From Panagrolaimus kolymaensis (taxonomy: Eukaryota; Nematoda; Chromadorea; Rhabditida; Panagrolaimidae): a DNA stretch of 64,000 bases. Position numbers and translations under genes: made by a program. The number at the start of each line of letters is the position of its first letter. Position 1 is the first letter of the stretch. The stretch is taken from the NCBI GenBank assembly GCA_028622995.1, contig JAJQJQ010000024.1, positions 3,348,001 to 3,412,000 of the forward strand. The letters run 5' to 3'. The notes beneath the pieces were generated by a model that was given only the letters and a program-made list of their open reading frames with translations, did no database searches and had not been told where the DNA came from. This document shows positions 1 through 13,092 of this stretch, in pieces.

Positions 1-3000
1 TTGGTTGCCCACAAAATTATTATTGTCATCTTGGAGCTAGTTCTGATACCGCTGCTTGTTGCCCAAATAATAATCGAGTGAGTCCTTTGTTTACTTAATT
101 TCCATCGTCTGCTTCTAAAGATTATAAAAAACATGTGTGCTTTTATAAAATTATTTTTGATTTAGAACCCTTGCTCCCAAGCTTTGGCTATTGGAACGGG
201 ATCCCATTCAATTCCAAGATGGTATTTTAATTCTCAAAGTCGTCAATGCCAGGAATTTATTTATTCTGGATTAACTGGAAATGCAAATAATTTTGTTAGT
301 CGAGCTGCGTGTGCTCAAGCATGCCCAGAATTTTCTAATCCTTGTGGTGAAGGACAACCATTAACGAGTATAGGAGGTCAAGTAACATATTGTTCACCAC
401 AAAATCGTTTCATTTGTCCAAGTGGATATTTTTGTCATGTTGGAGCTATAGCTGATTCAACAGTTTGCTGCCCAGGACGTGAGTTTTTTTTATGGAAAAT
501 TTAAAAAAAAAAAGAAGCTACGAAATGATTTTTGTGGTAGAACAATTTTTTAAATTCGTGTTTTTTATTTTAAACAAAAAAATCTAAGAAAATCAAAATT
601 TTTATTTTGAGAATTTATTCTCAATAAAAATTTAAAAATATTTTAGCAATAAATCCTTGTTTATTATCCATGGAAGTGGGTCGAGGAAGCTCTTCGTTAC
701 CTCGATATTATTTTAATCATTTCTCTAAACAATGTCAACATTTTATTTATTCTGGTTCTGGAGGAAATGCAAATAATTTTATTTCTTTGGAAGCTTGTCA
801 ACAAGCGTGTCCAGGTTTTAAATATTTATTCTAGAAAAATAAAAAAATTTTAAATATAAAAATTATTTTTCAGAATTCAATAATCCTTGTTCAAGCGGAG
901 GAATGCCTTTTCAACCAAATGGTCGAGCCACATTCCATTGTGATCAATCCACTCCATGCCCACATGATTATTTCTGCCATTATGGAATTGATAGCATTTC
1001 GACTGTTTGCTGCCCGGTTATTTGTAAGTCGTTGTAAATCCCAAAAAAAAGTTTAAATCGTTTAGAGACCTAAAAATCGTTGCAGAACCAAAAGCTTTTA
1101 TAATTTCTTTAATTTTTATTAAATTTTTTTATAGCTCATGAACTTCCATGCCAATTACCAGTGTCGGTTGGAACTGGGAAAGCCTCATTAACTCGATATT
1201 ATTATAATTCCCAATTTGGCCAATGCACTCCTTTCGTGTATTCTGGATTTGGCGGAAATCAAAATAATTTTATTTCCATGCATGATTGTATTAATTCTTG
1301 TGGAATGTCTTCACAGCCATGTAAGTTGTTGATTTTTTTTAATTAAAATACCAAAGTTTTTTTTCCCGGAGATTCCCTTAACTTTTTATTCCCGTCCCAT
1401 TTAGCTGGTCACTTTTTTATATGAATGACCAACAACAAATAAATCTAACTAAACTTTGTTACTTGTTTTTCCATCGGTCTCTAACAATCTTTGCAAAAAC
1501 CATTTTTTTATTTGTTTTTCATTTCGTACCAACGACAGTTTTCAATTTTTCGTTCACCAAAGATTGAAAAATAAAAATAAAAATGGGAAAGAACACATTT
1601 TTATCATTTTTCCATTTTTAGTTATGTCGACGTCATCATGCAATAATAATAATAATGGACAAAATTGTCAAGGACAACAACAACAACTACCACAAAATAT
1701 GGTTGCGCCATTAATTATTCGTTCACCATTTAATTCGAGGATGCATAAATTTCAAGAAAAATCCAATTTCATAGCTTCTGTAAATGAGCCTCAAATACCC
1801 CAGCAGACACATTATCAAAGAAAAGTGTGCCCCCAAGGTGAACCATTAATAACCATGAATGGCGAAGCTGTAACATGTAATATTCATGAATCCAACAATC
1901 CATGTCCACGTGATGATTATGTTTGTAATATCAATCATGCAGGCGAAGCTTTTTGTTGCCCTGATCCAAGTAAGTTTTTTTTTCTTTTTTTTGTGGAGTG
2001 ATGGGCATTTGGCAGCTGCTTTTTGTTATTTTGTGGCAGGTGTTTTTGTTTGAAAAAAAATAATTAAGGAAAAACAAGTCTAGACAAACAAACAAAGACG
2101 TTGTTGAACTTGTGATAAATCTTGCAAAAGAAAAAATCTATTTTAATGCCATTTTTTGGAAAAGCTCTTCTTTTTCTTTTTCAATCATTTTTGTTTTCTC
2201 TTTTTTACACATCTTTTTGCAAATATTATTGGCGATGATAGCAGAAGGCAGAAAAATTTCGAAAGACACGTCACTTTAGCATTTGCATTGAAGCAATAAT
2301 TTGTTGAGAAAAACAAGAAAACACCCTAATCAAAGAAAAAATGACCGATAAAATGTTATTTTTAGTTTTATATTGAAAAAAGCACGTTTTTTCTCTTGAT
2401 CAATGCTATTTTTATTTTTATAGTTTCATTGAAAAATAAAACTTGTAGCTTTCCCGCCAGGGTTTTCTTAATTTTTGCATGCTTTTATATCAAATAAAAT
2501 CAGAGAAAAACAAGCAAAACGTGATTTTTGAACATTATGAAAATCAAAAAAAGAAAAAATCAAAAAATTTGTGGACAAATTACCGAAAGATAATTGACAA
2601 AATAAATATTAAAATTTTGATTAGCATATCAAAAACTTTTTAATTTGCGTTTTTTATGTTATTTAGTAACAAATTTAAAAAAAAGAACGAAAAATATTAA
2701 AAACTTTTTGATTTAAAAAACTAGTCTTCGAGACTCGAAGGGAAATAATTTATTTAATGCAACTAAAGAAATAAACATTTCGGTATTAACAATAAAAAAA
2801 GCAAAATATAATAAAAAAATTTTTATTGCAGAAAATTTTTGTTTAAAACCACCCAATCCAGGTGATTGCCGTCAAATTATTTTCCCATCTCCCTCAACTA
2901 AATTTGGTTATAATCCATTTACTGATACATGCCAACAATTTTCTTTTATTGGATGTGGAGGAAATTTAAATAATTTTAATTCATTATCAGAATGCTCGAA

Positions 3001-3368
3001 TATTTGTTGCAATAAAGTAAGTTTCTTTTTAAAAAAATTTTAAATTTATGCAAATTAATAAATAATTTAAGGGCTATAATTTATTGATGAAATTTAATGA
3101 CGACGCGGAGGATGTGGATGTGGCAGCAAAGCGATGGAAAGATTCAATACCCATTATTTCTTCGTCTTCATCGATAAAGTCAATGGAAAAAGAGAACTCA
3201 GATGAAAAAGAAATTGATGATATGATAACAGAATTTTTGGATTCTCCGTCATCGTCATCATCGGATTATATTTCGAGGGAAACAGCAACAAATTCAATGG
3301 AGGATTCTTCAATGCCAAGAAGGCATCCTCCACCTTCTCAACAATATTCTCTGAATTCATATCAATAA
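1..3368 (+). CDS. Multi-domain Kunitz / lustrin-type cysteine-rich secreted protein (5' end missing)
   Basis: Partial gene, 573 codons visible before the stop. Exons 1-77, 166-478, 647-814, 874-1023, 1135-1320, 1622-1969, 2832-3016 and 3072-3368; all junctions are GT..AG and keep frame. It contains four Kunitz (BPTI) domains at about residues 26-78, 131-185, 238-294 and 415-472, separated by cysteine-rich lustrin-type modules (for example 80-129 and 187-235, ending in CCP). Such proteins are extracellular protease-inhibitor or cuticle-matrix proteins in nematodes. The first three Kunitz domains lack the second and fourth cysteines (the 14-38 bond of BPTI); only the last has all six. Exon 6 adds an Asn/Gln-rich linker and exon 8 an acidic Ser-rich tail ending in NSYQ. 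An AATAAA overlaps the stop codon (3364-3369). The intron at 1970-2831 is much longer than the others. The acceptor at 1620-1621 is my choice because it preserves frame; the exon 6 start is the least certain junction. Confidence 0.85.
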
Positions 3369-6300
3369 AATTCTTTCCACAAAATTGTCTAAGTTCATTT
3401 TCGCTCTAATTTGCCTGTTTTAAAAAAATATTGGATCAGCATTTTTTTTGATAATTATTTTTTGTTGTTTGGCAAAATTTTCTGTCTATATTTTTGATTT
3501 TTTTTGATCAACAAAAAAAGTTGATCGATCATAAAATTTTTTGTTATGTTTTTGTCTGTCTACTCACGCCTTTTTTTAAACTAAATGATACTCGTTTTTT
3601 TACTTTTAGCCTTTCTAAAATTACCTTTGCTCCTTTTTTCACTTTTTTATGCGTGTATTTTTATCACAAAATAATAATTATTTAAGTTTTTTGTCAAAAT
3701 AATATTAATTGATTCAAGTATTAGCTCCTCCATAATTTCCACTGCTCATTTCACTTTTATTTTTCTTTTTCTTTTTTAGTCTTTTTTTTCGTCCTCCACA
3801 AACATATTAGATTAATTTATGCAGGTTTTTTTTATTGTCTTTCATTTCAAACCTTTTATTTATTTGATAAACTTTGGTAATGAATATCTGCTTTTTATGC
3901 GTTCTAAATAAAGTTAATTTTTTTAAAACTCCCTTTTTTCAATGTTAAAAGGTTGTTGCAAAAAAATTTGGAAAGTTTTCCAAGGATCAGAAACATTTGT
4001 TTTGAAACTTTCGTTACCGAAATATTTTTTTGTTTATGTCCAAAAAATGTATGTTTTTTTGTAGCTACATAGTCTCGAGATAAATTATTTTAAAATATGT
4101 ATTTTTTATTTTAACTTTCTTAAAAATTTCATGCTTAATATTATTGTCACCAAAAAGTTTGATTGTTTTTTCACAAATCAACTAAAATCAAATCAAAAAA
4201 TAAATAATTATTTCTTCAAATAAAAAAAAAAACGATTTTGTTCGTTTTTAATTTAATCGATAAACAACAACTTTTATTTTTATTATTCTCACAAATCAAT
4301 GAGGAAAAAAAATTGAAATCGAGAGTGGGCATTTAATTTTTTTGTTGTTGTTGAAAAAAAGTCATCGGTTGGTTTTTCAACATTTTTTTTGTTTGAAGAA
4401 AAAAAAAGACAACAGCTGTTGTCTTTTTGCTAGACGACATTGTCTCTATTGCAATTATTGGCGATTTTCAAAATCAAAAACATTTTATTTTATCATGTCC
4501 TACTTTTTTCCCAGATAGGTTTATTATTTTTTTGACAAAGGTTTTTGACTTTATTGAATTTTATCAAAAATAAATTCTAATTTATTTGTTTAAAAAAAGT
4601 CTTTTGCTGCTGCTTTGAAAATAGAAATAAAATCTTTTTCTCAGAATTTAAGTTTTTTTATTTCACGCAATTTAAGGCGATCATAATTTCATTTTCCCCT
4701 TTTTTAAAAGAAATTACCAGAAAATTATAATTTTCTTTCACCTTTTTGAATCACCACCTTTACTCATATGCATTTTTTTTTTGATGATCATAGCCATAAA
4801 CCCTTTTTTAATATCGTTTCCATTATTTTGTTTGGTGGTGAATGAAGAAAAGAGACAGAGAACGAGCAAAATAATATTACTGACATTTTTTATGATGAGA
4901 TGGGAGGATGTTCTGTCATTTTTCTCCAAAGAAAAAGAAAGTTATTTGATCGAGCAAAGTTCTATAAACTTTTGATTTTGATGACCATCACGTTCTAGTC
5001 GTTTCTATTTGTGTCAGTCATAAAAAGCCGCGGTGGTCGGCTGTCGCGCTATTTTCCTTCTTTTATTTTTTAAATTTTTTTCGTTAATTAAAATAAAAAA
5101 TAATATCAAATTATTTTTTTCATTTTCTTTGTAAGAACTAAACTCATAATATTGCTTTTAAAATTATTGTTGTTATGCTTATTAGTCATATATTTCCTTT
5201 TTTTATCTGTCCTTTCCATATTTTTACTTGTTTACTCATTTGTATCAAAAGCATATATTTTTTATTATTGTCAGACGATAGACGACAATAATAAGTTAAT
5301 CATATAAAAATCGAAACAAAGATTTTTAACCTTTGACTTCTTTCTATCATCTATCGTTACCCAAAAATTACATCTTTCTTTCTCTCTCTTTTTTTCAGTC
5401 TCTCTGATTTTATTCTTTTCCTGCACGATCAAAGAACATCTTTCAAACAAACGTTTGATAAAAATCAGGCAAATATTTTTTTTGCAACCTTTTTTTTTGT
5501 TTTTGTACCTATAATAATAGTTTTTTTTTCATTTTACTGTAATAACCAAATTGTTTTTAAGAGACAGTCGTCTAATGGAACCATAAAAAAAATTATTGAT
5601 AACAAAAAAAATATAATTTTCTGAAACTTTTTGCAACAACAAAACAACTGAAAAAAAGAATAGATAAAAAAAATAAAATAGAAAAATATTATTTTGGAGG
5701 AAAAAAGAGAAAAAAAGAATTTGTTAGAAGACGGCGTCGTTAGTCTACCTACCCACTCAAAACTTCTTTTTTTTGTTTAAAGTAATTAGTCTTAGGCAAA
5801 ATGTAAAAAATATATGGTATAAAAAATAGTCCAAAGGTTGTTGTTGCATTACATTAGTATTTTTTGATATGTTTGTTAGGTTTAAAAGTAAAACAAGAAC
5901 ATCAATTTTACACATGAATAAATTTTTTTTCACCATTAAAAAAATCAAAGTTTACTTTTTTGTTCACATGAACAAACCACATAAAAAGGTTTTTTTTGAC
6001 TCCTTTAAAAAATGATTTTGCCAAAATATATAAACACTGTTATTAATTTATAAGAAATGATCATTTCAATAAACGAAAAAAGAAAATAATATTATTGTGT
6101 TTTCTTCTTCTTTTATTTCTTTAAGGTGCTTCTTGCTTCTTCTTTTTATTCGTTCGTCTCTCTTTTTTCATTTTTTTATTTGTTTGAAACTTTAGGTACT
6201 TTACATTTACCCCAATCAAACTAACCAACCACAAAAATCATTGGTGAGCAAGCAGCAAAGCAAAGATCATCTCAGAAGAAGAAAATTATTGGGATTTATT

Positions 6301-6789
6301 GTTTTTATGCTTTTGTTTTTTTTAACTCTATCAAAACATTGTTTTTTTTTTTGGGAACATGTTCAAAACAAAATAATTTCCTTCGCTGTCGAGAGTACCA
6401 AAAGTGTCAAATAAAAAATTTCCGATCGATGATACTTTCAATAATTCAATCGAGAAAAAACGCACGTAGAAAAAAATAACAAGGAAAAAAGCTTCTTTTT
6501 TTGTTTTTCTTTGCAAAGTTTTATTTTTTGATCATTGAAAAAAATAATATATATATTTTGGTTGTTTTTGTTTATGCACGTGAAGAAGAAAAAAATAACA
6601 TTGCTCTTTCTTTTATTATGAAGAAAACATAGATGATAGACGATTACGTTGGTGAAAGAAGAGTAGCCGAAAAAAAATTGATATAGAAAGATGTGTTTTT
6701 ATTTTTCAACATTTTTTTTTTGGGAACTCTTAATGTTGTTGTTTTGCTTGGTTGTTGGTTGATTGAGAAAGCTTTTTTTCTTAATTAAA

Positions 6790-6835
6790 ATTTATAATAT
6801 ACTAGGTGCAAAGCGGGCCTTCGGCCCGCAAGCAA
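6790..6835. repeat. Helitron-like CTAG + GC hairpin motif
   Basis: A TATAATATACTAG stretch is followed by GCGGGCCTTCGGCCCGC, a near-perfect GC-rich hairpin in very AT-rich surroundings. The same arrangement (TATAATACTAG, then a CCTCCGG-centred GC palindrome) occurs at about 38699-38742. Short GC hairpins near a CTAG/CTRR-type end are a feature of Helitron-type termini, so this may be the end of a degenerate rolling-circle element. No element body or second terminus could be delimited here. Confidence 0.35.
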
Positions 6836-7304
6836 ATGTTTCATTTTATTGCTTCTAGTTTATAATGAACATCTCTTAGTTACTTTTTTGCAATAATGTG
6901 CTCATCCATGCGATTATAATATTAATCCTCCTCCCAGCATTTCTTTGCGTTAACGCTATTTAATTTTTTTCATCCTTACCCAAATATTTGAAACATTTCA
7001 AAGAAAATTGTGCTTATCACATTTAAATTTTTATGTAATAATAAAGCTAATTCACTCTACATGTTTCAAAAAAGGCTTGCTATGAAAGTTTTTTCTTTTT
7101 CTTGAAATCCTCAATCCAAAAGTAAAAGATCTTTTCTAATAAAACCTTTAAATGTTTAAAGCGTTTCAAAATCAACAACCATCGTCATCGCTAACATTCC
7201 TTGCAATGCAAAGTCTATCTGCATTCATGTTTATGCAAATTTTATTGCACAGAAGCTCAAGCCATTTTATGCAAATTTATTATTTCCTTTGCTTTCTTTT
7301 TTGG

Positions 7305-7650
7305 TCCTTGAAACCTTCCAAAGATATCGGGTCCTTGGATCCTCGAAATTAGGTCCTTGGATCCTTCCCTTGATATTAGCTCTATGGATCCTTTCCCTGA
7401 TATTATTTGACTGGATCCTTTCTCTGAAATTAGGTCTCTACAATTCGGATCTTATGCCCTATCTCGATCCCATGCTTTCTCTGGATCCTATCATCTTTTT
7501 TTTAGTTAACGGATCTTTCACTTGATTTTGGTCCTTGGATTCTTCCCTTGATATTATTTAATTTGATCCTTCCCGAGATAATAGCTCCATGGACCATGGA
7601 TCCTTGGTCAGCTATTAACTCCATGGATCCTTGCCTTGATATTAGGTTCC
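7305..7650. repeat. Degenerate tandem repeat rich in GGATCC
   Basis: About ten imperfect copies of a roughly 30-base unit built around TGGATCCTT, followed by CCTTGATATTA and TAGCTCCA-like stretches. Unit length and spacing vary. The two open frames across it (7152-7525) are repetitive Leu/Ile/Asp-rich translations and are not judged to be genes. Confidence 0.6.
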
Positions 7651-9810
7651 TAATGCTTCCTCAAAAGAAAACCACCACTCATCACCATTTCATTTTCATG
7701 AAAAGAGAATGAAAAATCCTTTTCTGCATTTTCATTCTATTTTCTTTCTTGTTTTTATGAAATAGTAAATTTGCATAGAAGCGACGAACGCATGGACAAT
7801 GAAAATTGTGAAGAAGATTTTCTTCAAAGCTTTGATGCTTTTTTCAAGTAAATTTTGATGTTTTTAAAGCTTTTTGAATGGGGGTTATTTTTTTGGATAA
7901 TTTTAAAGTTCACGTGATTGAAACATGTTTTTTTGACATTAATCAGTGTTATTGTTTTTTATTTTTATTTTCTCTTTTGTTCTTATTTAAAAATTCCAAA
8001 ATCTTGAAGATGAGATGAATTAAGGTAAATTTGAATACAATTTTATTTAATTTCCACAAAGATGCATTTTTTAAAGTATTTTAAAATGATAACCTCTTTG
8101 CACTCTTTAAATATATTTATTTCGATAGCATTTTTTTCGTCTTCTTCTCCTTTAGTTTAGTCTATCTGCCGCTAGCCACTGTCCACTGAACAAAAAAAAA
8201 TGCGTTAGACACATTGCTTCTGGCAACAATAACAACTAAAAAAAAGCTTTTCACTAGGGGCAATAAAATTACGTCTCACCACGAAAAACTTTTTATGCTT
8301 TTTGTTTTGATAAATTGTTATTCATGTTTTTTTTAAAACTTTTATCGACTTTTGTCTGTGTGCAATAACAATTTTTTTTTTATTTTAGTATAATTGATTT
8401 TTAACCGATAATTCAAAAGCTAACCGTTTCTGACGCTTTTTTAAATAAATATACCTACGTCAAGCGCATTAATCAATCAAGCAATGTGTGTTCGACAATA
8501 ACAAAAAAATCGGGTTTTGTTTTTGACTTTTTTTTGATAGACGCTCGCTCTGATCTCTGTTCACCATGAAACCTGTAAAACAGAGAAGAAAAAACTTTAT
8601 TTTTACCTTTCAAAAAAAATATTCTTAAAATAGAAAACCAATGCGCAATAAAAAAATGTGTTTTTTAAAAATAGAATCATTTAAACCAAAACCAAAACTT
8701 ACTTCTTTTTTTATTATTATTAATGGGCGTTGGTTAATTTTAGTAACAAAACAAAAACCAACGCATCGCGTCTCACTTTTTGATCTTTGTTTAAGTGGGC
8801 GTTGTTAGAATTAATCGTCGCCGGACGACCGACGTTGATCATTTTTTTCTTTTCATCTTCCCTGAGTTAATTTTTACTTTTTTGACTTTTTTTCGCTCCC
8901 CTTCCTTCCCATTTTTCTCCATACATTTTACGATGAATTTTATTTTTGGCCAATCGGGTAAATGAAAGCTTGATGAATATTGCTTTAAAATTTGCACTTT
9001 GAAGGAATAAATAATAAAAAATTGTTAAGTAAAAAAATATGGTGTGAGCGAGACGAGACATTTATCACCACGTGGTCTTCTTCCTCTTTATTCCTATCAT
9101 TTAATGGCCTATTTGATTTTTTTCTATTTTAGTTTTTGACCGAATTTTTTTAGTTTTTTGAATGACTGATGATTGTTGCAAATTTTTTGGCGGCGCCTCT
9201 CACTTCACTTCAATTCGATTCGATTTTTTTAACAACTCTATCCATCCGCGTGGTTCTTTGCTTACTCTTTTCTTTGAGTCTTGCGTGTTTCAATCATTTT
9301 CATTTCCTCGTGGTCTGCCTAGTCTTTTGTTGTCTTGTAGCAGGCATCATCTGTCTAGGAACGTGTCGAGCAACAATCGAGCGAGCTTCTGCCTTTTTTC
9401 TTCTCTTTTTTTTTATTATCTAAAACACATTCACATTTTCTCATTTATTTTTAAAAAATTTTATTTCTAAAACACAATCACACACCAGGAAAAGAAAAAA
9501 CGTGATTTTTTTATATTCATTATTCTTCTTCGCCGCATTTTTTTTTTGTTTTATTTTTTATTTCTACGTCAAAGTCAGTCAGTCGTCAGCTTCGATTGAG
9601 CAAATTTTCTTTTGTCTCTATTTTATTTTATTTTATTTCCAAATGTTGAATGTGTTTAATTCAAATTTAATTATAACTAATAATAATATGTCATCATCTT
9701 GTAATAATAATAATAATTCTAAACCAAGAATAAAATACAGGTTCGTAACTTATTATATTTTTTAGATACATAAAATACCGAAATATCAAAATTTAAATAA
9801 AATAAAAAAA

Positions 9811-11022
9811 ATGATGGCTACAGCATGCGAAAATACAACAGTTATTTCTAGTCGCCATCATCGACCTCGAGGAATTGTTTCATCCATCGTTTGTAATGGA
9901 ACTGCTCGACTTGTTTATAATTCTGCGAATGGAATAATGAAAGTAAGAGATTTATTTGAATTTTTTTGTTGAGAAGCTTTGATAAAAAAAATTTGGGAAA
10001 GATAATAAATATTTTTAGAGAAGATAAAAAGAGATTTAAAAAAATTTGATGTCAGCATCGAAAATAACCTATTGATTTTAACAGAGCTTTTTTGCTTTAT
10101 TTTGTATCAAAAGCTTTTTTTTAATTTTTGTTAATTTCCATTAAAAGTTTTAGGGTTACGGTAAATTTAAGCTTCCTGTGAAATTCAAAAAGCTACGATA
10201 AAAAAATTCAACCAGGCGCAAATTTTTTTTGATGATATTAGTTAGCGATAAGGTTGTCTTCTCATTCTCAAAAAAATTGAAACATTTTTTGTTGTTGTTC
10301 TCTTTAATTTTGATTGTCAGGAGTTTTTTTTAAAGCTAGCATACTATTAAAAAAAGAAAGTTGAATGCATAAAAAGTTTACCGTAATTTTAGAAAAAATT
10401 TTTTTAGTTTTATTTAAGCTTTTAAAAGCCACGAAAAAAATGGAAAAAGGTTTTAGATAGTTAATTAATGGCGTATTTTTATTAAATTTTCTAAACTAAA
10501 AATCAAAAATTTTTTATTATTAGAAATTTAACTTTATTTTCAAAAAAATATTTTTTTATTTTCCAGGGAAGTCTAGTGGATGAAGGCGACAATAATTTTG
10601 GTATCAATGGTGTTCTCCACAATAACACTTCCTCAGTTGAACCCTCAACTTCGCTGGGAGATTTTTTTGTTACCGATGGTGAAACGGGTGAATCATATTC
10701 GCTGTTAAATATTCCAATAGAATTTTTTCCTTTTATTAATCCAATAACTAAGAATACTCATTATCATATTCGCATTTCCCATCATGCGATTCGATTTGAA
10801 ACAAAAGAATTATTAATTGGTAATCGAGCCGATTTGGAAATTCAACAACATCTTGGATCTAATGTTGAACGAGATGCTGGATATCGGCCTTGCGTGCACA
10901 TCGGTCAAATGTTTATTAAAATTATTACTTCACAAAAAATTGAACCCGGTTATCGAAGGGAAAGCATTTGTGAATCATGCACTATTCCAATTGTGGAACA
11001 ATCAGAAGATTTTCTTGTTTAA
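9811..11022 (+). CDS. Two-exon gene of unknown function (195 aa)
   Basis: Exons 9811-9942 and 10567-11022 join in phase 0 (donor GTAAGA, acceptor TTTTCCAG) to give 195 residues. The start is the first ATG of an ATGATG pair in a good AAAAAA context; an acceptor-like AG at 9764-9765 just upstream could serve trans-splicing. There is no signal peptide and no membrane segment. The N-terminal 85 residues are polar and low-complexity; the C-terminal 110 residues look folded, with mixed hydrophobic strands, two His-rich stretches (HYHIRISHH) and a CESC motif near the end. I do not recognise the family. A poly(A) signal AATAAA lies about 105 bases after the stop. An alternative is an additional upstream exon at 9643-9740, but its phase does not fit. 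Confidence 0.65.
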
Positions 11023-11803
11023 AAAAAAGAAAAAAATTTATTATCCAATCTTTTTTTTTTGCCAATTTTTCCATTTTTTATTTGTTATTTGATTGCCTTT
11101 CAAACATTTTTTTGAATATTTTTTTAAATAAAATTGTGCCAAATATTATTTTGTTCTTTTTAGTCATTGTTTTAATAAATAAAAAATGTCTGATGAGTTT
11201 ACTTTTTTGTTAAATGTACTATACATACTTTCGTGGCAAAAGCCAATAGGAGCCTCACATCAATAAAAATTTACGGTACTATCTTTTGACTTTTATTTTG
11301 TGATGGGCTTTCGAATATTTACTTGTTATTTTTCTTCCAGTTTTATATTTTTTTTATATTGTGTTTCTGGTCTCGTTATTTTCTGTTTTTCTTCCAATAT
11401 CCTTATTGCCAATAAATATTGTTAACTTTAAGCATTAAAAAATAAAATAAATATAAATATTATTAAACTTTAAAGTAAAATAACTAAAAATCAATCAATC
11501 TCAATTTTTTAAGACTAAAATTAAAAAAATACAGTAATCTATCTTCGCTTGAAATTCTTTGACGTTGAATGTCGTTGGAAAATAAACAAACCAACAAAAA
11601 AACGAGCTCATTAAGCAAAAAAAAAAAAAGAAAAAAAATTTATTTCCTTGATCGACAAAGACAATTGTTTCATTGATTGACATTTCACGACTGACGATTG
11701 ATAAATCTTTTTATATGTTTTAAGTTTAAAGTTTAATTAATTTGAACCAATCAATTAAAATATAATTCTCCAAATTCTCTCAAAAAAAATAGAAAAAGAA
11801 ATA
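11023..11803. other. Intergenic, 3' UTR then spacer
   Basis: Holds the 3' UTR of the upstream gene with AATAAA near 11127, followed by A/T runs. No gene is seen. It ends at the TA target duplication of the fold-back element. Confidence 0.5.
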
Positions 11804-12416
11804 CAATGGGTGACAATTTCATCAAGTCAAAAAAGTTGCCATAAGTTGCCATGAGTTGCCATGAGTTGCCATGAGTTGCCATCGGTTGCCACTCATTTCG
11901 CCAAAGGTTCTCTTAGGTTTTTGAATTTTTTTTTCGCGCCAAATTATTTTTAGAAAATTTTTTTAGGAGAATTATTGAATATTTTCACTAAAAATCTTTA
12001 ATTTTTTTACATAATTCAATTCTAAAACAAGTAAAAATATTACTTATAACTTCATTGCCTTACTGGTAACGTCATTAACACAAAAATTAAAACTTTTGAC
12101 TAGTTTTTTCCATATTTTTTGCGTTAAAACCTCATGTTTTTTGCTGTTGATAGCTTTGCAATAATTGCTACGACTAATTATAATTAATTTCAACCGGTAT
12201 GTTTACTATTTATACCCTAAAAAATTCAAAAATGGCTCCTGTTTTTTTTACCAAAAACAATGTTTCAATCCTTTCTTCTAAATTAAAAAAATACTTTTTC
12301 CATCCAACCTATTGACAACACAAAAGAAAAACAACTTCAAAGATTTTTTTCTCAATTTATTCATATTATTCCAAAAAATAAATAACAAAAACCAAACAAT
12401 TCACAAACTTTGAACA
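11804..12416 (+). repeat. Left terminal inverted repeat of the 2.2-kb element
   Basis: Reverse complement of 13391-14004 with very few differences by eye. It contains five or six copies of GTTGCCAT at ten-base spacing (11835-11892), a candidate transposase-binding array, and the last codons plus poly(A) signal of the minus-strand gene at its inner end. Confidence 0.9.
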
Positions 12417-12692
12417 AGTTTCTATTGTATTGTATTCCATATAATGAAAGATGCAAAGCACGAGCAGTTTGACGCTGCTTAGTACCCTCCTCAAGCATTC
12501 TAAAAGCATCAAGTCTCAAAGTAAGAGGAATAAAACGGCGAAGACGTGCCTAAAAGATGTTTTAAATAAAAGAAGAAAGAAAAAAAGGGATCTTACAACT
12601 GGAGCTTCAAGTCTTTGTAAATGTGGACTCCGTACTCTAACATTTCCGTTAACGTCAATATTTACTTGTGGATTATTAAGAATTTGATCCAT
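12361..12692 (-). CDS. Small protein of the fold-back element, possible helix-turn-helix
   Basis: Two exons on the minus strand, 12692-12597 and 12549-12361, joined in phase 0 through a 47-base GTAAG..TTTTAG intron; 94 residues. The N-terminal exon is polar (starts MDQILNNPQ). The second exon has a basic segment followed by DAFRMLEEGTKQRQTARAL at about residues 46-64. This resembles the spacing of the first helix-turn-helix in Tc1-type transposases, but the match is by eye and short. The last ~18 codons lie inside the left inverted repeat, and the AATAAA on this strand (12356-12361) overlaps the stop region, also within the repeat. No catalytic DDE motif is present. It may be a DNA-binding accessory protein or a relic of a larger transposase. 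Confidence 0.5.
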
Positions 12693-12994
12693 TTAAAAAT
12701 CAGATATTTTTATTAGAGAAAATAACAAAAACTAATTTGAAATTTTGAATATAAAAGTAGTAAAAACTGATGAATCAAAATCGTTGTTATCCACAACTTT
12801 AATAAGAAGGTTACTTTGTCAAAACCTTTAAGGTAATGAATTATCACCAATAATAATAAAAAATTCAAGCGAGATAAAAATAAAGAAAAGAAAAAAGGAA
12901 TTATTCCATGACCTTTATCACTTATCACCACTCTAAGCGATGATTTTAATAGTTTATTGTAAAAATATTTATGGAAGTTCCAATAGATTTGAAG

Positions 12995-13002
12995 TATAAA
13001 AG
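12995..13002 (+). promoter_or_regulatory. TATA box of the 83-aa membrane protein gene
   Basis: TATAAAAG lies about 27 bases upstream of an initiator-like TCATTCAGT (about 13021-13029) and about 91 bases before the ATG at 13093. Position and order match a standard TATA/Inr core promoter, unusual among the T-rich upstream regions of this window. Confidence 0.5.
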
Positions 13003-13092
13003 CAGCTGAATCCCAAATATTTCATTCAGTATCCGCTTTTTATCCTGCTTCAAGTTCTTCCTTTCTTATCTCTTCCTTCTTCTTATTTTTTT

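Larger units (their letters stand above)
3369..9810. other. Long AT-rich intergenic region
   Basis: No convincing coding sequence on either strand; the open frames are Phe/Lys-rich translations of T/A runs without splice-supported continuation. A possible downstream poly(A) signal for the Kunitz gene lies at 3907-3912. A Helitron-like hairpin (about 6796-6833) and a GGATCC-rich repeat (7305-7650) are listed separately. The 300 bases before 9811 probably hold the promoter of the next gene. A short open segment at 9643-9740 ends in a possible donor site but cannot be joined in frame to the next exon. Confidence 0.5.

Noticed and set aside
7152..7525. Frames of 66 and 78 aa with repeated LGPWILPL-type segments
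   Set aside because: They translate the GGATCC tandem repeat.
9162..9765. Several overlapping frames of 84-102 aa, including MLNVFNSNL...
   Set aside because: Phe/Ser-rich low-complexity translations; the one with a possible donor at 9741 cannot be joined in frame to the 9811 or 10567 exons.
12451..12687. Plus-strand frame of 78 aa in the 2.2-kb element
   Set aside because: The minus strand gives a spliced frame with good donor and acceptor, and the plus frame reads through that intron; the minus gene is the better model.
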